This document shows, one piece after another, positions 23,448 to 34,769 of a DNA stretch of 64,000 nt. Position 1 is the first letter of the stretch, and every line of letters begins with the position of its first letter. The notes below the pieces were generated by a model. The model searched no databases. It worked only from the letters and a program-made list of their open reading frames with translations, and was not told the DNA's origin. The stretch covers positions 1,612,001-1,676,000 of the forward strand of contig CM045762.1 of assembly GCA_025200525.1 (NCBI GenBank). The letters are read 5' to 3'. This stretch comes from Camellia lanceoleosa. Lineage: Eukaryota; Streptophyta; Magnoliopsida; Ericales; Theaceae. The position numbers were made by a program, and so were the translations under genes.

Positions 23448-24958
23448 TTGTTGAACATTCCAATACCTTTAGCATTCGAACGGACTATGGCTCAATCAAC
23501 TTCTCACTCTATTGATCAAGCATACGAAGAGCCATTGAGTAATGTTGTTTCCCCTCGAAAGAATCTCCACGCATTCATTAGCCACCTTTACCCACCCTTC
23601 TATCTTCAGGTCATGGAGGCTTTTACAGATTATCAACCTTTGGACTACGAACACATTGCCCTTAATCCTTTGGTTTACAAATTTACAGATACAAGAAGTT
23701 CTTTCTCTAAACTCCCCTTGTACTTTGAACGAACTATTCTCAAGCCTCTGCTTCAACAAGTTGCAAATATGGACTTGGGAAGTTCTTCTTCACAAACCTC
23801 TGCTTGGGATGAAGCTACCACTTCTTCATCTTCTGGGTTTTGATGGACAAACTGTCAAGACTGAGTCACAGGACTTGAGGGAACGAATCAATCACCATTT
23901 TGTTGAATTCACTGACCCTTTAGATTTTCCTTCTTACGTTCGAAGTTCGGTGGTCTATCCTTATGTGCCCATTGACCTTCGACGTAGTTTGGAGGAGAAT
24001 CTGTTTGTGGCCTGGTACACATCCTCTATGCCCACAAGGATAATGCACACTGCCCGGCGTCTGGAAAAATCACAATGGTACAGCCCTTCATTTTTAGCCA
24101 AGAAGGCGAAGATTTGCTCTTCTGACTGGCTTGACTACATTAATGCCTTTGTTCCTTCCACTCCCGTGCCATCTTCCATATCAGAAGCATCCACTTCTTC
24201 TTCTCCATCTTCTGAAATTGAAGCATCCACACCTTCTTCTCTACCTTCTGGAATAGAAGCATCCACACCTTCTCCATCTTCTGAAGCAGAACCATCTACT
24301 CCTTCTCCTCCTCCCACTCTTTCCTGGACAGAGAAGTTAAGGCTTGCCCTTCCCATGGACAAAATCTTTCCACCTTACAAACCTTCATCATCCCCAACTC
24401 CAGCTGAGCGGAAACAAGCTCAACTTCTGCTTGCGGCTTTCTCTCACTTGCCCTTCAATGTTCTTGAGGATGACATCCCTCTCAAGAACTTTTGATGGGC
24501 TTGTGATATTCTGACTAGGGGCCATGTCCTTAATCCCATTGCCCAAGCAGAACTTCACATGTTCTGGACCAACTTCCCAGACTCCTCCACCTGCATCGAA
24601 TTCTAAGGTCACCATCCAATCTTTGGATCAACTTTCATCTCTCCGAATTCATGCCCAGTACGAAGCAGAGAACTTCATCGAAGATTTCGATGACTTCAAA
24701 AATAAAGATTCAGCGTATTGGGATGATTTGGTTATAGATGAGTTGGAACAAAAATTGAGGGAAGAGGCTTTTGAAATAAAGGCTGAGGAGCTCTACTATG
24801 AAGTGAGAGCACACCAACTTATGCAGCCAACATTAGAGGAGATAGATGATATAATAAAGAAAGAACAAACATTCATTGATCATTGTTGGACAAAGTTCCA
24901 TGATCTTGTTATTTATTCTATTCCTTATTTTTATGAGCTTGAATTTGTACCTAAATAG
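23448..24958 (+). pseudogene. Antisense gene 1 of the Tat element (unknown function)
   Basis: The plus strand, opposite to gag-pol, encodes a protein of about 480-500 residues if two frameshifts (near 23775-23840 and near 24590) are allowed for. The first part starts at a Met (23448, or MAQSTSHSIDQAY at 23487) and contains FISHLYPPFYLQVMEAF and LPLYFERTILKPLLQQ. The middle part has SYVRSSVVYPYVPIDLRR, WYSPSFLAKKAK, and a Ser/Pro/Thr-rich stretch with four EASTPS-like repeats (24180-24310). The last part is acidic and helical (LVIDELEQKLREEAFEIKAE). I recognise no catalytic domain. Composition and the order of a folded N-terminus, low-complexity linker and coiled C-terminus resemble a regulatory protein, but that is inference. 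It lies between integrase and the 3' LTR, where Tat elements carry extra genes. Confidence 0.6.
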
Positions 24959-25810
24959 GGTTACTTAATGTAATTGTCTTGGCTTTAATACAAACAAAGT
25001 CCTTCTGTATTTGACATTATTTAACTCTGTTTCCTTTTGTCTTTAAAAGCCAACTGATAGCTTCGAATTGAACAATCTCATCCTTCGAATCTGGACTCAA
25101 TTGTTTAATGAAACGCTAAAAGAACCAACATGTCTTTTTCCAATTTATGGAGTATAGTTGACAATTCTGGCTGATATCATCTGGAATTAATGTTTTGAAT
25201 TTTAACAATATTACCCCTCAAAACTAACTATAACCAATATATGGTCATGGTTAATATAGCCAATCAATTTCAAATTGACTATTTTGCTTCGAAGAGTAAT
25301 CCACACTGCTTTGGTTCAAAAAGCAATTCCTTCTTATATATATAAAAACCAACGATTGGTTTCAATGCTTTGAACAGTGCTCCTCATTCTTAAAGGATCT
25401 GAGGATTTGCTTCGAAGGTCGTTACTTTGATTAATAACCCTCAAACAGGTCTTTAAACCCTTTGAAGTGGACCAATATTCGAGCATTCTAGCATTTTTAA
25501 GCATGTAGTACGCTCGGTTTAATTTATGTATTTCGCCGTTGTTATTTGATTTTTGGCGCCAAAATCTCATTTCAAGCCAAATATCTTGCTTCAAGTCAAG
25601 GCCAACATCCTAATGTGCTTTTCCTCCAAAACTATCAATATTGAAGAGACTCAGATTCGTACTTTTAGTACTTAACGACTTATGCAATATATTTCCGCAC
25701 ACAAAAGCTTTTCTTTAAAACCCTCTTGTTTTAAGGCTTCAAATCACTTGCTCTTTCAACACACAAACCCTACCAATCTTCTTAACCCTCTTCTTTACTA
25801 CTTGCTATTA
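24959..25810. other. Spacer between the two antisense genes
   Basis: AT-rich DNA with no convincing frame. It presumably holds the 3' end of antisense gene 1 and the promoter and leader of antisense gene 2. No TATA box was assigned with confidence. Confidence 0.5.
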
Positions 25811-27670
25811 ATGGATCCTTCTTCACCGAAAGTGCTCATGGCGATCATCTCAAATTTCTACCATGGCTGAAGAAATGTATTGATAAAGAAATTGCCAAAC
25901 TCACGACTGGTGGACCAAGCAACATAGATGGGCGTCTCTTCGTTCCTCGCCACAGCAATAAGAAAGAGTATGTTCTTGGTCCTATTTTTCGAGAAGCTCC
26001 TACTGAACTCGTAGCTCTATGTCCTCGCTTGGAGGACCATTTCCTTCTCTATGAAGGAGGGCTTGATTGGCGGAACTGGAGAATGAATAGTCCTCACCGT
26101 TGCTGGCCGACATTGAGGACTGAATGGGAAGAATGATATGACAGAGTAGTGCCTGCAAGAGAAGATGACCTGCAAGAGCTCTGTGTCCTCGATGCCCTTC
26201 GTCTTTCCAGGTTCATTATTCCTGAAGACCCTTTTTTGATTCCTGCTGCCTTATGCTTTTGGAATATGGCTTTTAATTTCTTCCAATTTCGGTGTGGCAT
26301 GATGGCCCCCACCGTTCTTGATATTTGCCATCTCTTAGGGCTTTCACCCCATGGTTCTCCCTTTACTCTCAACTACCCGGACCTTCCTGTCAAATTTTCT
26401 CTTCCAGCCCTAAACTCCTCTTATAGTGACTTCGTAAAGGCTAAAAATAAAAGGAAAGGTCCTGTGAGGGACAGAGAATTATTTTCCTTTATCTTATACT
26501 GGTTATGCAAATTCCTCTTTTGCACTTCATCTCAGAGGATTATGCCTGAGTTTGCTCCTCTTGCGAAGGCACTTGTCATGAAAAAACACATAGCTCTTGC
26601 CCCCTATCTTTTAGGTCATATCTACAGAGCATGTTCCCAATTTTGCGAAAAACCTCTTGATGCTAACCAAGGAGGTCCCCTCTGGGTGCTTCAACTCTGG
26701 CTCTTCGCCTATTTCACTGACCTACATCCCAAGTGTCTAAGATTCCTTGTTCAGGATCCTAGTACTTACGGGGAAAAGTATGCTAGGATTACCCTTTATC
26801 CTGCTTCCTTCGCTTACTACTTTACCTTCTTTTACCAACTCCCTATCTCTCCATCTGCCTCATTCTTCTGTCCTTTCGAAGCCAATATAGAACCAACCTG
26901 GCTGCAAACTTTTTTGGCCGATAAAGAATGCTCCACTTCTCCTCATAAAGATATGTGGGCCACTATACTACTACCAAGAGAATTGTTCATTGGCAGTTTA
27001 AACCCTCGAGCCTACAAATGCATATCTTAGGTGTACTGCCCTTCTCAATTTGCCAGACAATTTGGACTTACTCAAGGGATACCAGTTCCTCTTTGCAGTC
27101 TCTAGAATGTCCACCTCACTGCCAGAGATTTGAAAATACCCAAATCCAGACTAGATGTCACGACCCCATTCCGCCCCTAGTAGAATGGTGCCGTGATGGC
27201 CAGTAATCTGAGATTACCGAAGGCCAACTTTCAAAATTCACACACAATCAGAGTATTATATATGGGGCTTACATGTGCGGAAGCAATATATGTAAATCTA
27301 ACTAGTCCATAAGAGCTGTGCATAAGTCAAATGAAATGGCATACATCTTTACATAGCTTTACAACTTGGATATACAAACAAAATAAAATACATATTACAT
27401 CTTGATAAAAGGCTTCTCGAGCCGACATGTTCAAAATACATAAGTCCTCAACAATGCCGACATGACATGCATCAAACATCATCTTGCAAATAACACATCT
27501 CGGCGCCACGGCCTTCATGCTTGTTACCTACGTATATACATAGAGAGGGTGAGCTTGGATACTCAGTGAATGGTACAAGTAATAAAGGTTTAAATGAATG
27601 ACATCCGAGATCTTTATCAAAACAATACATAACATAGCTTGTACATCAATCTTGGTTTTTCAAAACATGT

Positions 27671-27842
27671 GTGCTACAAAAGCTTAAAGTCCCTTAGCAC
27701 GTACGGACTTAACTTGAATGTGCTACAAATGCTTATAGTCCTTTAGCACGTACGGACTTAACTTGATGTGCTACAAATGCTTATAGTCCCTTAGCACGTA
27801 CGGACTAGTGCCACAAATGCTTAAAGTCTCCTGGCATGTACG
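27671..27842. repeat. Four tandem hairpin units in the solo LTR
   Basis: Units of 42-49 bp each contain GTGCTA ... TAGCAC as inverted arms: 27671-27700, 27720-27749, 27768-27797. The fourth has GTGCCA (27808-27813) and TGGCAT (27832-27837). All are followed by a GTACGGACT block. The loop is about 18 bases. Confidence 0.8.
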
Positions 27843-28084
27843 GACTTCCAGAAATGTCATCAAAACGAGTTAATACTTGATATTCAAAATAGGGATCATC
27901 ATTCATGTTCAACAATACTTTTCAAAACAAGCAAAGCGAAGCTTTAACAAAATGTTATAACATAGCTTTATTAAAAATACCACTCACATAGTTCTTCTCG
28001 GGTGTAGGCTCAAAGCGAAGATCAAGGACCTACAATCACATGGCAATCACATTCTCAAAACAAGCTTTACATGCATGCAAATGA

Positions 28085-28285
28085 TCTAGGGAAAACATGC
28101 TGGAAAACATCTAGGGAAAACATGCTGGAAATGACCTAGGGAAAATATGCTGGCAATGACCTAGGGAAAACATACTGGAAATGACCTAGGGAAAACATGC
28201 TGGCAATGACCTAGGGAAAACATGCTGGCAATGACCTAGGGAAAACATGCTGGAAATGACCTAGGGAAAACATGCTGGGTACCAA
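28085..28285. repeat. 25-bp tandem array with GACCTAGGG core
   Basis: Units read GACCTAGGGAAAACATGCTG followed by GAAAT or GCAAT, about eight copies. The core hexamer CCTAGG is palindromic. It lies inside the solo LTR 27156-30072. Confidence 0.88.
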
Positions 28286-29514
28286 CCAGGTCCTGGAATG
28301 GATGCACAGAAATGATCTAGGCAAAAATGACCTAGCTGAGTGAACTCAGGAGGTCTTGGCCGAGGTCCCACACCTCTTGGCCGAGGTGTGGTTACCTAGG
28401 CTTCGGTGTGCAGCTGCCTGCCGAGGTGCTACAAGGTGCCGGCAAGGGTGTACCATGTCGGTCTAGGTGTGTAGTGGTTAGCCTAGGTGTGCATGCAAGA
28501 TAAACTAACGTGTAAGTGATCGTGCAAGGTAGGCCAAGGTGAGATACGATGCTTGGCCTAGGTGTGTGATCTAGGCAAGAGTGATCTCGGTGATCACACT
28601 TAGGGAAATGAAGCACGAAACTGGTTTCTCTCTTGAAAAACATAAAGAACATGAAGAACATGAATGCTAAAATCATAACTTCTTTGTTACAAAATCTGGG
28701 ATTTCATGGCATGAGTTCGAAAACATGGACCTGGGTACCATTCTTGAAGATCATATGAAAACAAACACGAAAACATGCATCTTGATACAAACTTTCGTAT
28801 CAAAACATGGTTTTTCCTCAAGAACACATGAATATCATATTCTCTTTCTAAAACCGAACTTCAAAGCAATGCATGGCGTACAAATCATATTCAATCGTGC
28901 AATGCAATAACATGATCATAAAGAACAACTTGAGCAGATCAAGAATCTAACCTTAGAACACGGATCTAACGGTTCGATCTCTTGGAATCAAGCTTGAAAT
29001 CTACTCTCCTCAAGAACTCCTCTTCCTCTCCTAGAGCTTCTCCTCCTTAGAACAAAGATATAACAAATGATAGGTTTCTCTCTGCCGGTGATTTAACACT
29101 CACGGCTCGGACACGCAAGCAACGGGTTGGTTCTCCTAAAAAGGTGATAGATTGACAAGACATGTAAGACAAAGCGTATCTAACAAGCTTCACAAAGAAG
29201 GCACTCCTAAGTAATGATCTCGCTAAGGACATAGGCTTCGCAAAGGTCTCAATGACCTCGGCTAGGAAGGATAACACTTGGCCAAGCTGTGCCACACCTC
29301 GGCCTAGATGTGCCACACCTCGGTCTAGGTCATTCCAAATCTGCAACAAGATCACTAGGTGCAAGGATTAAGGATCTCGGATGCCTAGATGATAACATCT
29401 CGGCCTAGATGATGCATATCTCGGCCTAGGTGATGCACACCTCGGCCTAGATGATGACATCTCGGCCAATATGCCTAGATGATGGTGGAGGTCAACCAAG
29501 GTGGTTCCAAGATG

Positions 29515-29895
29515 GCCCTAGGCTTGGCATGACCTAGGCTTAACATGACCTAGGCTTGGCATGACCTAGGCTTGGCATGACCTAGGCTTAACATGACCTA
29601 GGTTTGGCATGACTTAGGCTTGGCATGACCTAGGCTTGACATGACCTAGGCCTGGCATGACCTAGGCTTAACATGACCTAAGCTTGACATGACCTAGGCT
29701 TGGCATGACTTAGGCTTGGCATGACCTAGGCTTAACATGACCTAGGCTTAACATGACCTAGGCTTGGCATGACCTAGGCTTAACATGACCTAGGCTTGGT
29801 ATGACCTAGGCTTGACATGACCTAGGCTTGACATGACCTAGGCTTGGCATGACCTAGGCTTAACATGACCTAGGCTTGGCATGACTTAGGCTTGA
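29515..29895. repeat. 16-bp tandem array with GACCTAGG core
   Basis: About 23 copies of GACCTAGGCTTGGCAT, varying mainly between TTGGCAT, TTAACAT and TTGACAT. The CCTAGG core is the same as in the 25-bp array 1.2 kb upstream, but the spacer differs. Confidence 0.9.
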
Positions 29896-32339
29896 GACAG
29901 CAAGGAAGGAACAAAGCATGCATACAACACTTAGGCAAATCACATAAGCACAAAACAAGACAGGAACCTTTACTTAGGAAAAACAAGTCAAAGTCTACAA
30001 ATGCAAGCTTAACAAGATGAAATCATACAAATGCACATGAACATGACTAAGATATGAATGTGGGTTATTACACTAGAGACGGCAATTCTTAAACTGCTGA
30101 AGGACTTGAATGAGTTCCAATTTGTCCCCTTTCTTCCATATGACTTGGTCTTGAAAAGATTCCAGAACTGGTGGACAGTCAATATGGAAGTGCGCCTATC
30201 TGTACACCCCCATGACTTGCTGGTAGGATCGGGAGTGCCTTCAAAGGCTAAGTCAGTGACAGCTAGGAACATTTCCCCTCTTCCTGAAGTTGCTACAATT
30301 ACTCCTGCAGCTTCTCCCCCTCCAGCTAGAGTTACCAGAGCTGCTTCGAAGAAGGGTAAATACTTTCAGATTCTCTCCTTTTTTTTTTCTTTTGAATCTT
30401 TTGTTTGTTCCCTTTATACTTATGTTCTTTGGTGCAGGGTCCCCGCAAGAAGAATCTCCTAAGAGAGCTGAAACTTTAGCTACTCTCAAAAAGAAACAAC
30501 AACAGAAACAAAAAAGGAAGCTGATCCTCCCTTCTGAGGAATCTGAATCTTTGGGAGAAGAAGAGGTCGAACAAGAGCAAGAAGTGCCCTTACAAAGAAC
30601 AAAGACACAAAGGTGGTCAGCCTTCCTTCTGATACAATTGAGCATCCTTCTCTCGAGGTAACCACTATGGTAATGGAGAAAGAACTAACCTCTGAAAAAT
30701 CTAAACCCCAAATTGAAGAGAGGGAGATCGAAAAGGAACCAGTAGTATCACCACCAAGGAGGAAGAGGAAGAAAGTGACTGTTTCTGCTGCTGACTTGGG
30801 TGAGGACCCGCTTCATGAAGCAGCTGCCAAAATAGTAGAACAGGAACATTCCAAGGCAATAATCGTTTTTGAGAGGGCTGAGAAGAGGCGGCAACAACAG
30901 TTTTTGAGAGATGAAGCTGCTGCTGCGGATGCATTACAAAGAGAAGCTACACGAAGACAACAAACTATCGAGCATTATTCCCTTCGCAGCTCTCCCATCA
31001 GTGCCAACACTTCTGAAACAAGTAATTTCTTTCATATTTCAAATTGCTTTTCCTTCATCGCCTTTTAATATCAATTTTGATCCTTTGTATTTCTTCCTCT
31101 TGCAACAACAGCTACTGCATTTATCTTTCCAGCGAGGCCTCCCTCGATTTCAGTTGAAGTTGACCAGATGCCACATGTGAAAACCATCAAAATCATGCTC
31201 CCACTCTCCAAGCCTATATTCGATGTATCTTCTTTGTGTCCAAACATCCTCAAGATCTCTTTTCCTTGGCTTAGAGCCATATCTCCTTTTTGACTTTTTG
31301 ATCCGCCTCGCCATTTCTTCTTCGAGCCTTGCTCTTCCTCCTTCCTTCTCGTAATTCCAACGCTACTCCATTCCTAATGGCGCTTGATTTTTCCACGAGG
31401 GTGCCGGTAGTTCTCCAATTCATGGTTCATCACCGTGCCTACTTCCAAATTTCTCTTCACTTGATTCGTTGGTGGCTAAGACCATAGAGGCTGCCCAAAA
31501 TGCTCCATCCATTTCTCTCATCCCTATGCAGTCCTCTGTGTCCTCCACCACAACACTCTCTATGCCCTTCATGTCCAGGGATGAGGTAGACATCTTCGAA
31601 GGAAGATTAGCTAGTCTCTTCGACATACCTTCTACCTCTCCAACATTTAGTGCTGAAGCTAAGCCATTAGTTTTGGCTGACTCCTTACTAGAAATCTTTG
31701 AGAGTCTTCCTTCCTCCAACAGCAAGCCTTCTACACCTTCAATAGATTTGGACATATGCCTGGAACTGCTGACTTCTTTTTCGAGGATCCCCTTCGAGGC
31801 TCTACAAAGGCCTATCATCAGGAATGGGTTCCTTCAATGCTGTACCATTGCTGAGCAGTCTGGCATAAATGTCTCAAGTCATCTATCCCAGGCTGCAGCT
31901 ACTATTGATTTCTATCTCAACATTTGTCATGCTGCTAAGACTGCGGATGAGAGACTAGCTAGGGACCAGAGTTTTGTTTCCCAAGTGCACACCGAGGTAT
32001 CAACGCTCAAGGCAAAACACTCTTCTGCCTCTTACTTTCGAGTCCAACTGCTGGAGAAGAAAGCTCAGCTTGAAGAGGAGCTGGCCGCAGTAAACCAAGC
32101 CTTGGTTAGAACTGATACCAAATTGCACATCACCAACCAAGAGCTGGCTGATCGAAAAGAAGACATGGCTGCAGCTATTCAATTGTTTCCATCACTTAGT
32201 AATAGGAAATCCACTATACAAAAACAATTAAGACATTGTAATGATTTCTGGGCCAATTTGTGGCACAATGTATTTAATTATTTATAAAAGAACAAATTTT
32301 GTCTATCATTTGAGCAGTCTTATGTTTTGTGCTTAATGT

Positions 32340-33725
32340 TTATTTTACTCCTTGTGTTTCCCAAATGGTTGGAAAATAAGGCTTTAAATATCTGCCATTA
32401 ATCTTTTTGGGATGTACATACCCATTCAAATTTCTCAAATGGTATGCTCCAAAAGGCAGAACTCTATGAATTTGATATGGTCCTTTCCAGTTAGGTGACC
32501 ATTTGCCAAACTTATGGCTTTTAATTCCTATTGGGAGTATTGTCTTCCATACCAAATCACCTTCATCAAAGCCAATGTGTTTGACCTTCTTGTTGTAATT
32601 CTTAGCTGCTTTCTTCTTTTGGAAAAGAATGCTATTTAATGGCAATATCCTGGCTTCATTTATGCCTTCTAACTCCAAGCACATACTTTGATGGTATTGC
32701 TCAGGATCTAGCTGATCTTGGCATCTTACCCTCAAAGATTTAACATTAATTTCCACAGTAGAATCAAGATCATGCCCATATACTAAGGCATAAGGAGTAA
32801 CTCCTGTGCTTGACCTTGGGGAGGTTCTGCAAGCCCACAAAACATCCAACAAAAGGTTATGTCAATCCCTAGGATTATCCTCCACAACCTTTTGTATACC
32901 TTTTTTCAAGGATTTATTGGATGATTCAGCTTGACCATTGGCTTGTGCATAATAGGGTGTGGAATTAACAAGGCTAATTCCAAATTCTGCCACAAAGGAC
33001 TTCACCATTCTCCCATCGAACACAGTCCCATTATCTCTGAGAATGGTTTGTGGGATGCCAAATCTATGGATCAAGTCTTTAATGAACCCAATGACCTCTG
33101 TTTGGTCTACAGCCTTATATGGTTTGGCTTCGACCCACTTAGTGAAGTAGTCATTGGCCACTAGAATGAAACAATGATGCTTCGAAGAAGGTGGGTGTAT
33201 TTTTCCCATCATATCCATGGCCCACCCTCTGAATGGCCAAGGTTTCACTACTGCATGTAGGTCAGTTATGGGCACATGCCTTATTGTACCATGCTTTTGG
33301 CATGCCTGGCAGCCCTTTGCATATTCTATGTAGTCTTTAAGGATAGTTGGCCAATAATAGGAATGCCTCCGAAGCAACCATCTTATCTTCACACCAGGTT
33401 GATGAGCACCACAAATGCCTTCATGAACCTCAGCCATAGCTGTTAATGCTTCTTTTGGGCCTAAACATTCCAGCAATAAGCCATCTCCCCCCCTTTTATA
33501 GAGAGCATTACTATATACCATATATTGCATGGATTGCAATTTGACCCTTCTGCTGGCCTTCAAAGATGGACCAGCCAAATACTGCATTATTGGATGTCTC
33601 CAATCTTGTTCTTGTAAGTCATTATGATTAACTTCCAAGATCACATTCCTTTTATTCAAAGGTTGTATTAATCTCTGATATGTTGTTTGGCTTATGTCCC
33701 TTTGGGTATTATCCCTTCTCTTGAA
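32340..33725 (-). pseudogene. Integrase of the Tat element
   Basis: The minus strand encodes, with a stop near 32860, an N-terminal zinc-binding region (HEGICGAH ... CQACQKHG), the catalytic core, and a C-terminal domain. The three catalytic acids are the Asp of WAMDMMG, the Asp of LRDNGTVF, and the Glu of QAESSNKSLKKG. The C-terminal part includes VWKTILPIG and WKGPYQIHRVLPFGAYHL, the GPF/Y-like module of gypsy integrases; there is no chromodomain. Integrase inserts the DNA copy into the host genome. Internal stops make this copy inactive. Its stop codon lies 52 bp from the stop of antisense gene 2, which runs toward it. Confidence 0.88.
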
Positions 33726-33737
33726 GTTCGAAGCTTT

Positions 33738-34660
33738 TTAAGCCACATCATTAGCTCTATTATTCAAGAATCTTGGAACATGGGTTACATTTGCTATTTG
33801 AAACTGAGAAAGCAGATGTAATGCAACAACATAATATGGTAGGATGCTTATGCTTTGACACTTGAAAATCCCTTTCACTTGGTTAACCACCAATTGAGAG
33901 TCCCCAAATATGTCAACTGCATGTACTTGTAATCCAATGAGGATTTCTAGTCCTACTATTAAGGCTTCATATTCGGCCTGGTTATTTGAACAAGTGGCTT
34001 CATCCACTCTGAAACCATGTGTGGTTTCTACCCCTTATGGAGATTTAATCACAACACCAATTCCAATTAAGCCATTGGCTTTCGATCCATCAAACCACAT
34101 CTGCCATGGCTCGATATTAGCCATACCAAGCTCCATTATCTCTTGGCTTTCTGTTTGAGATGGATGATCTGTCAGAAAATTGGCTAAAACTTGCCCTTTT
34201 ACTGCTCTTTGAGGGACATATTCTAAATGAAATTCTGATAATGCTAGTATCCACTTGCCAATTCTTCCCCTCAACATAGGTCTAGATAACATGTATTTAA
34301 CCAAATCTGTGGTTGCAATTACCAAGACAGTTATAGGTAAAAGATAATATCTTAATTTCATTGCAGCAAAATACAAAACAAGACACAGCTTTTCAACAGC
34401 TGAATATTTACATTCACAAGGATTTAAAAACCTACTAAGGTAATAAATAGCTTGCTCTTTGCCTTCTTCGTTGTCTTGGGCTAAGAAAGCTCCCAATGAA
34501 TCTTCTGCAGCCTATGTACAATTTCAAAGGCTTGTTCCTTTGGTGGCATCAAGATGGAGGGTTAGCCAAGTAGGCTTTGATACCTTCGAAAGCACTTTGA
34601 TGCTCTCTCATCCACACAAATTCCTCTTCATCTTTCGGCCTTAACAAGGAAGAAAATACT
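33738..34660 (-). pseudogene. Dual RNase H region of the Tat element
   Basis: The minus strand first encodes the usual gypsy RNase H (GAFLAQDN, AIYYLSRFL, KYSAVEKLCLVLYFAAMKLR). After a linker containing VKGQVLANFLTDHP comes a second RNase H of archaeal type (WQMWFDGSKANGLIGIGVVI, NNQAEYEALIVGLEI, VDIFGDSQLVVNQVKG, HVPRFLNNRAND). FDGS, E-A-L and FGDSQLV hold the catalytic Asp/Glu/Asp positions. A second RNase H after the first is a marker of the Tat lineage. A stop separates the two halves of the second domain (about 34025-34035). Confidence 0.88.
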
Positions 34661-34769
34661 TTAGTTTTCCTGCGGTGTTAGAAATGAACCTTCAAGAAAG
34701 TTAACTTTGCCTCGGGAACCTTTGTAATTTTTTTCTTACTTGATGGAGGCCTAGCTTCAATGATGGCTT

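Larger units (their letters stand above)
27151..30077. mobile_element. Solo LTR with CTAGA target duplication inside antisense gene 2
   Basis: The LTR runs 27156-30072, begins TGTCACGACCCC and ends GGGTTATTACA; CTAGA flanks it at 27151-27155 and 30073-30077. No internal region is present. Near its left end a GGGGCTTACATGTGCGGAAG block and AAGAGCTGTGCAT are shared with the solo LTR at 56866-58855, so the two belong to one family group. It is lengthened by two tandem arrays based on GACCTAGG. Its removal joins the reading frame of the PMD gene without a gap. Confidence 0.88.
25811..32287 (+). pseudogene. Antisense gene 2: plant mobile domain (PMD) protein, intron-containing, split by a solo LTR
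   Basis: It starts at ATG 25811 (MDPSSPKVLM); a frameshift near 25840-25850 leads into LPWLKKCIDKEIAKL. A PMD follows (about 26050-27030): an Arg-Leu-Ser segment (LDALRLSRFIIPEDPFL), then FWNMAFNFFQFRCGMMAPTV and LDICHLLGLSPHG, the typical W/N-F-F-G-M-PT-LD-LLGL-G signature. The frame goes on past stops at 27028 and about 27105 (SQFARQFGLTQGIPVPL) to 27155 and resumes exactly at 30078 after the solo LTR. Two in-frame GT-AG introns follow (30356-30437, 82 bp; 31022-31111, 90 bp), with a frameshift near 30600 between them. After a Lys/Arg and Glu-rich region and a coiled coil (QLLEKKAQLEEELAAV) it ends at 32287. PMD proteins such as MAIN and MAIL1 act in transposon and gene silencing; a role here is unknown. 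The copy is broken. Confidence 0.78.

Noticed and set aside
25811..27030. Host PMD gene (MAIN-like) unrelated to the transposon
   Set aside because: It lies between LTRs that share one 5-bp target duplication (ATAAC), so it arrived with the element; it also has stops and shifts.
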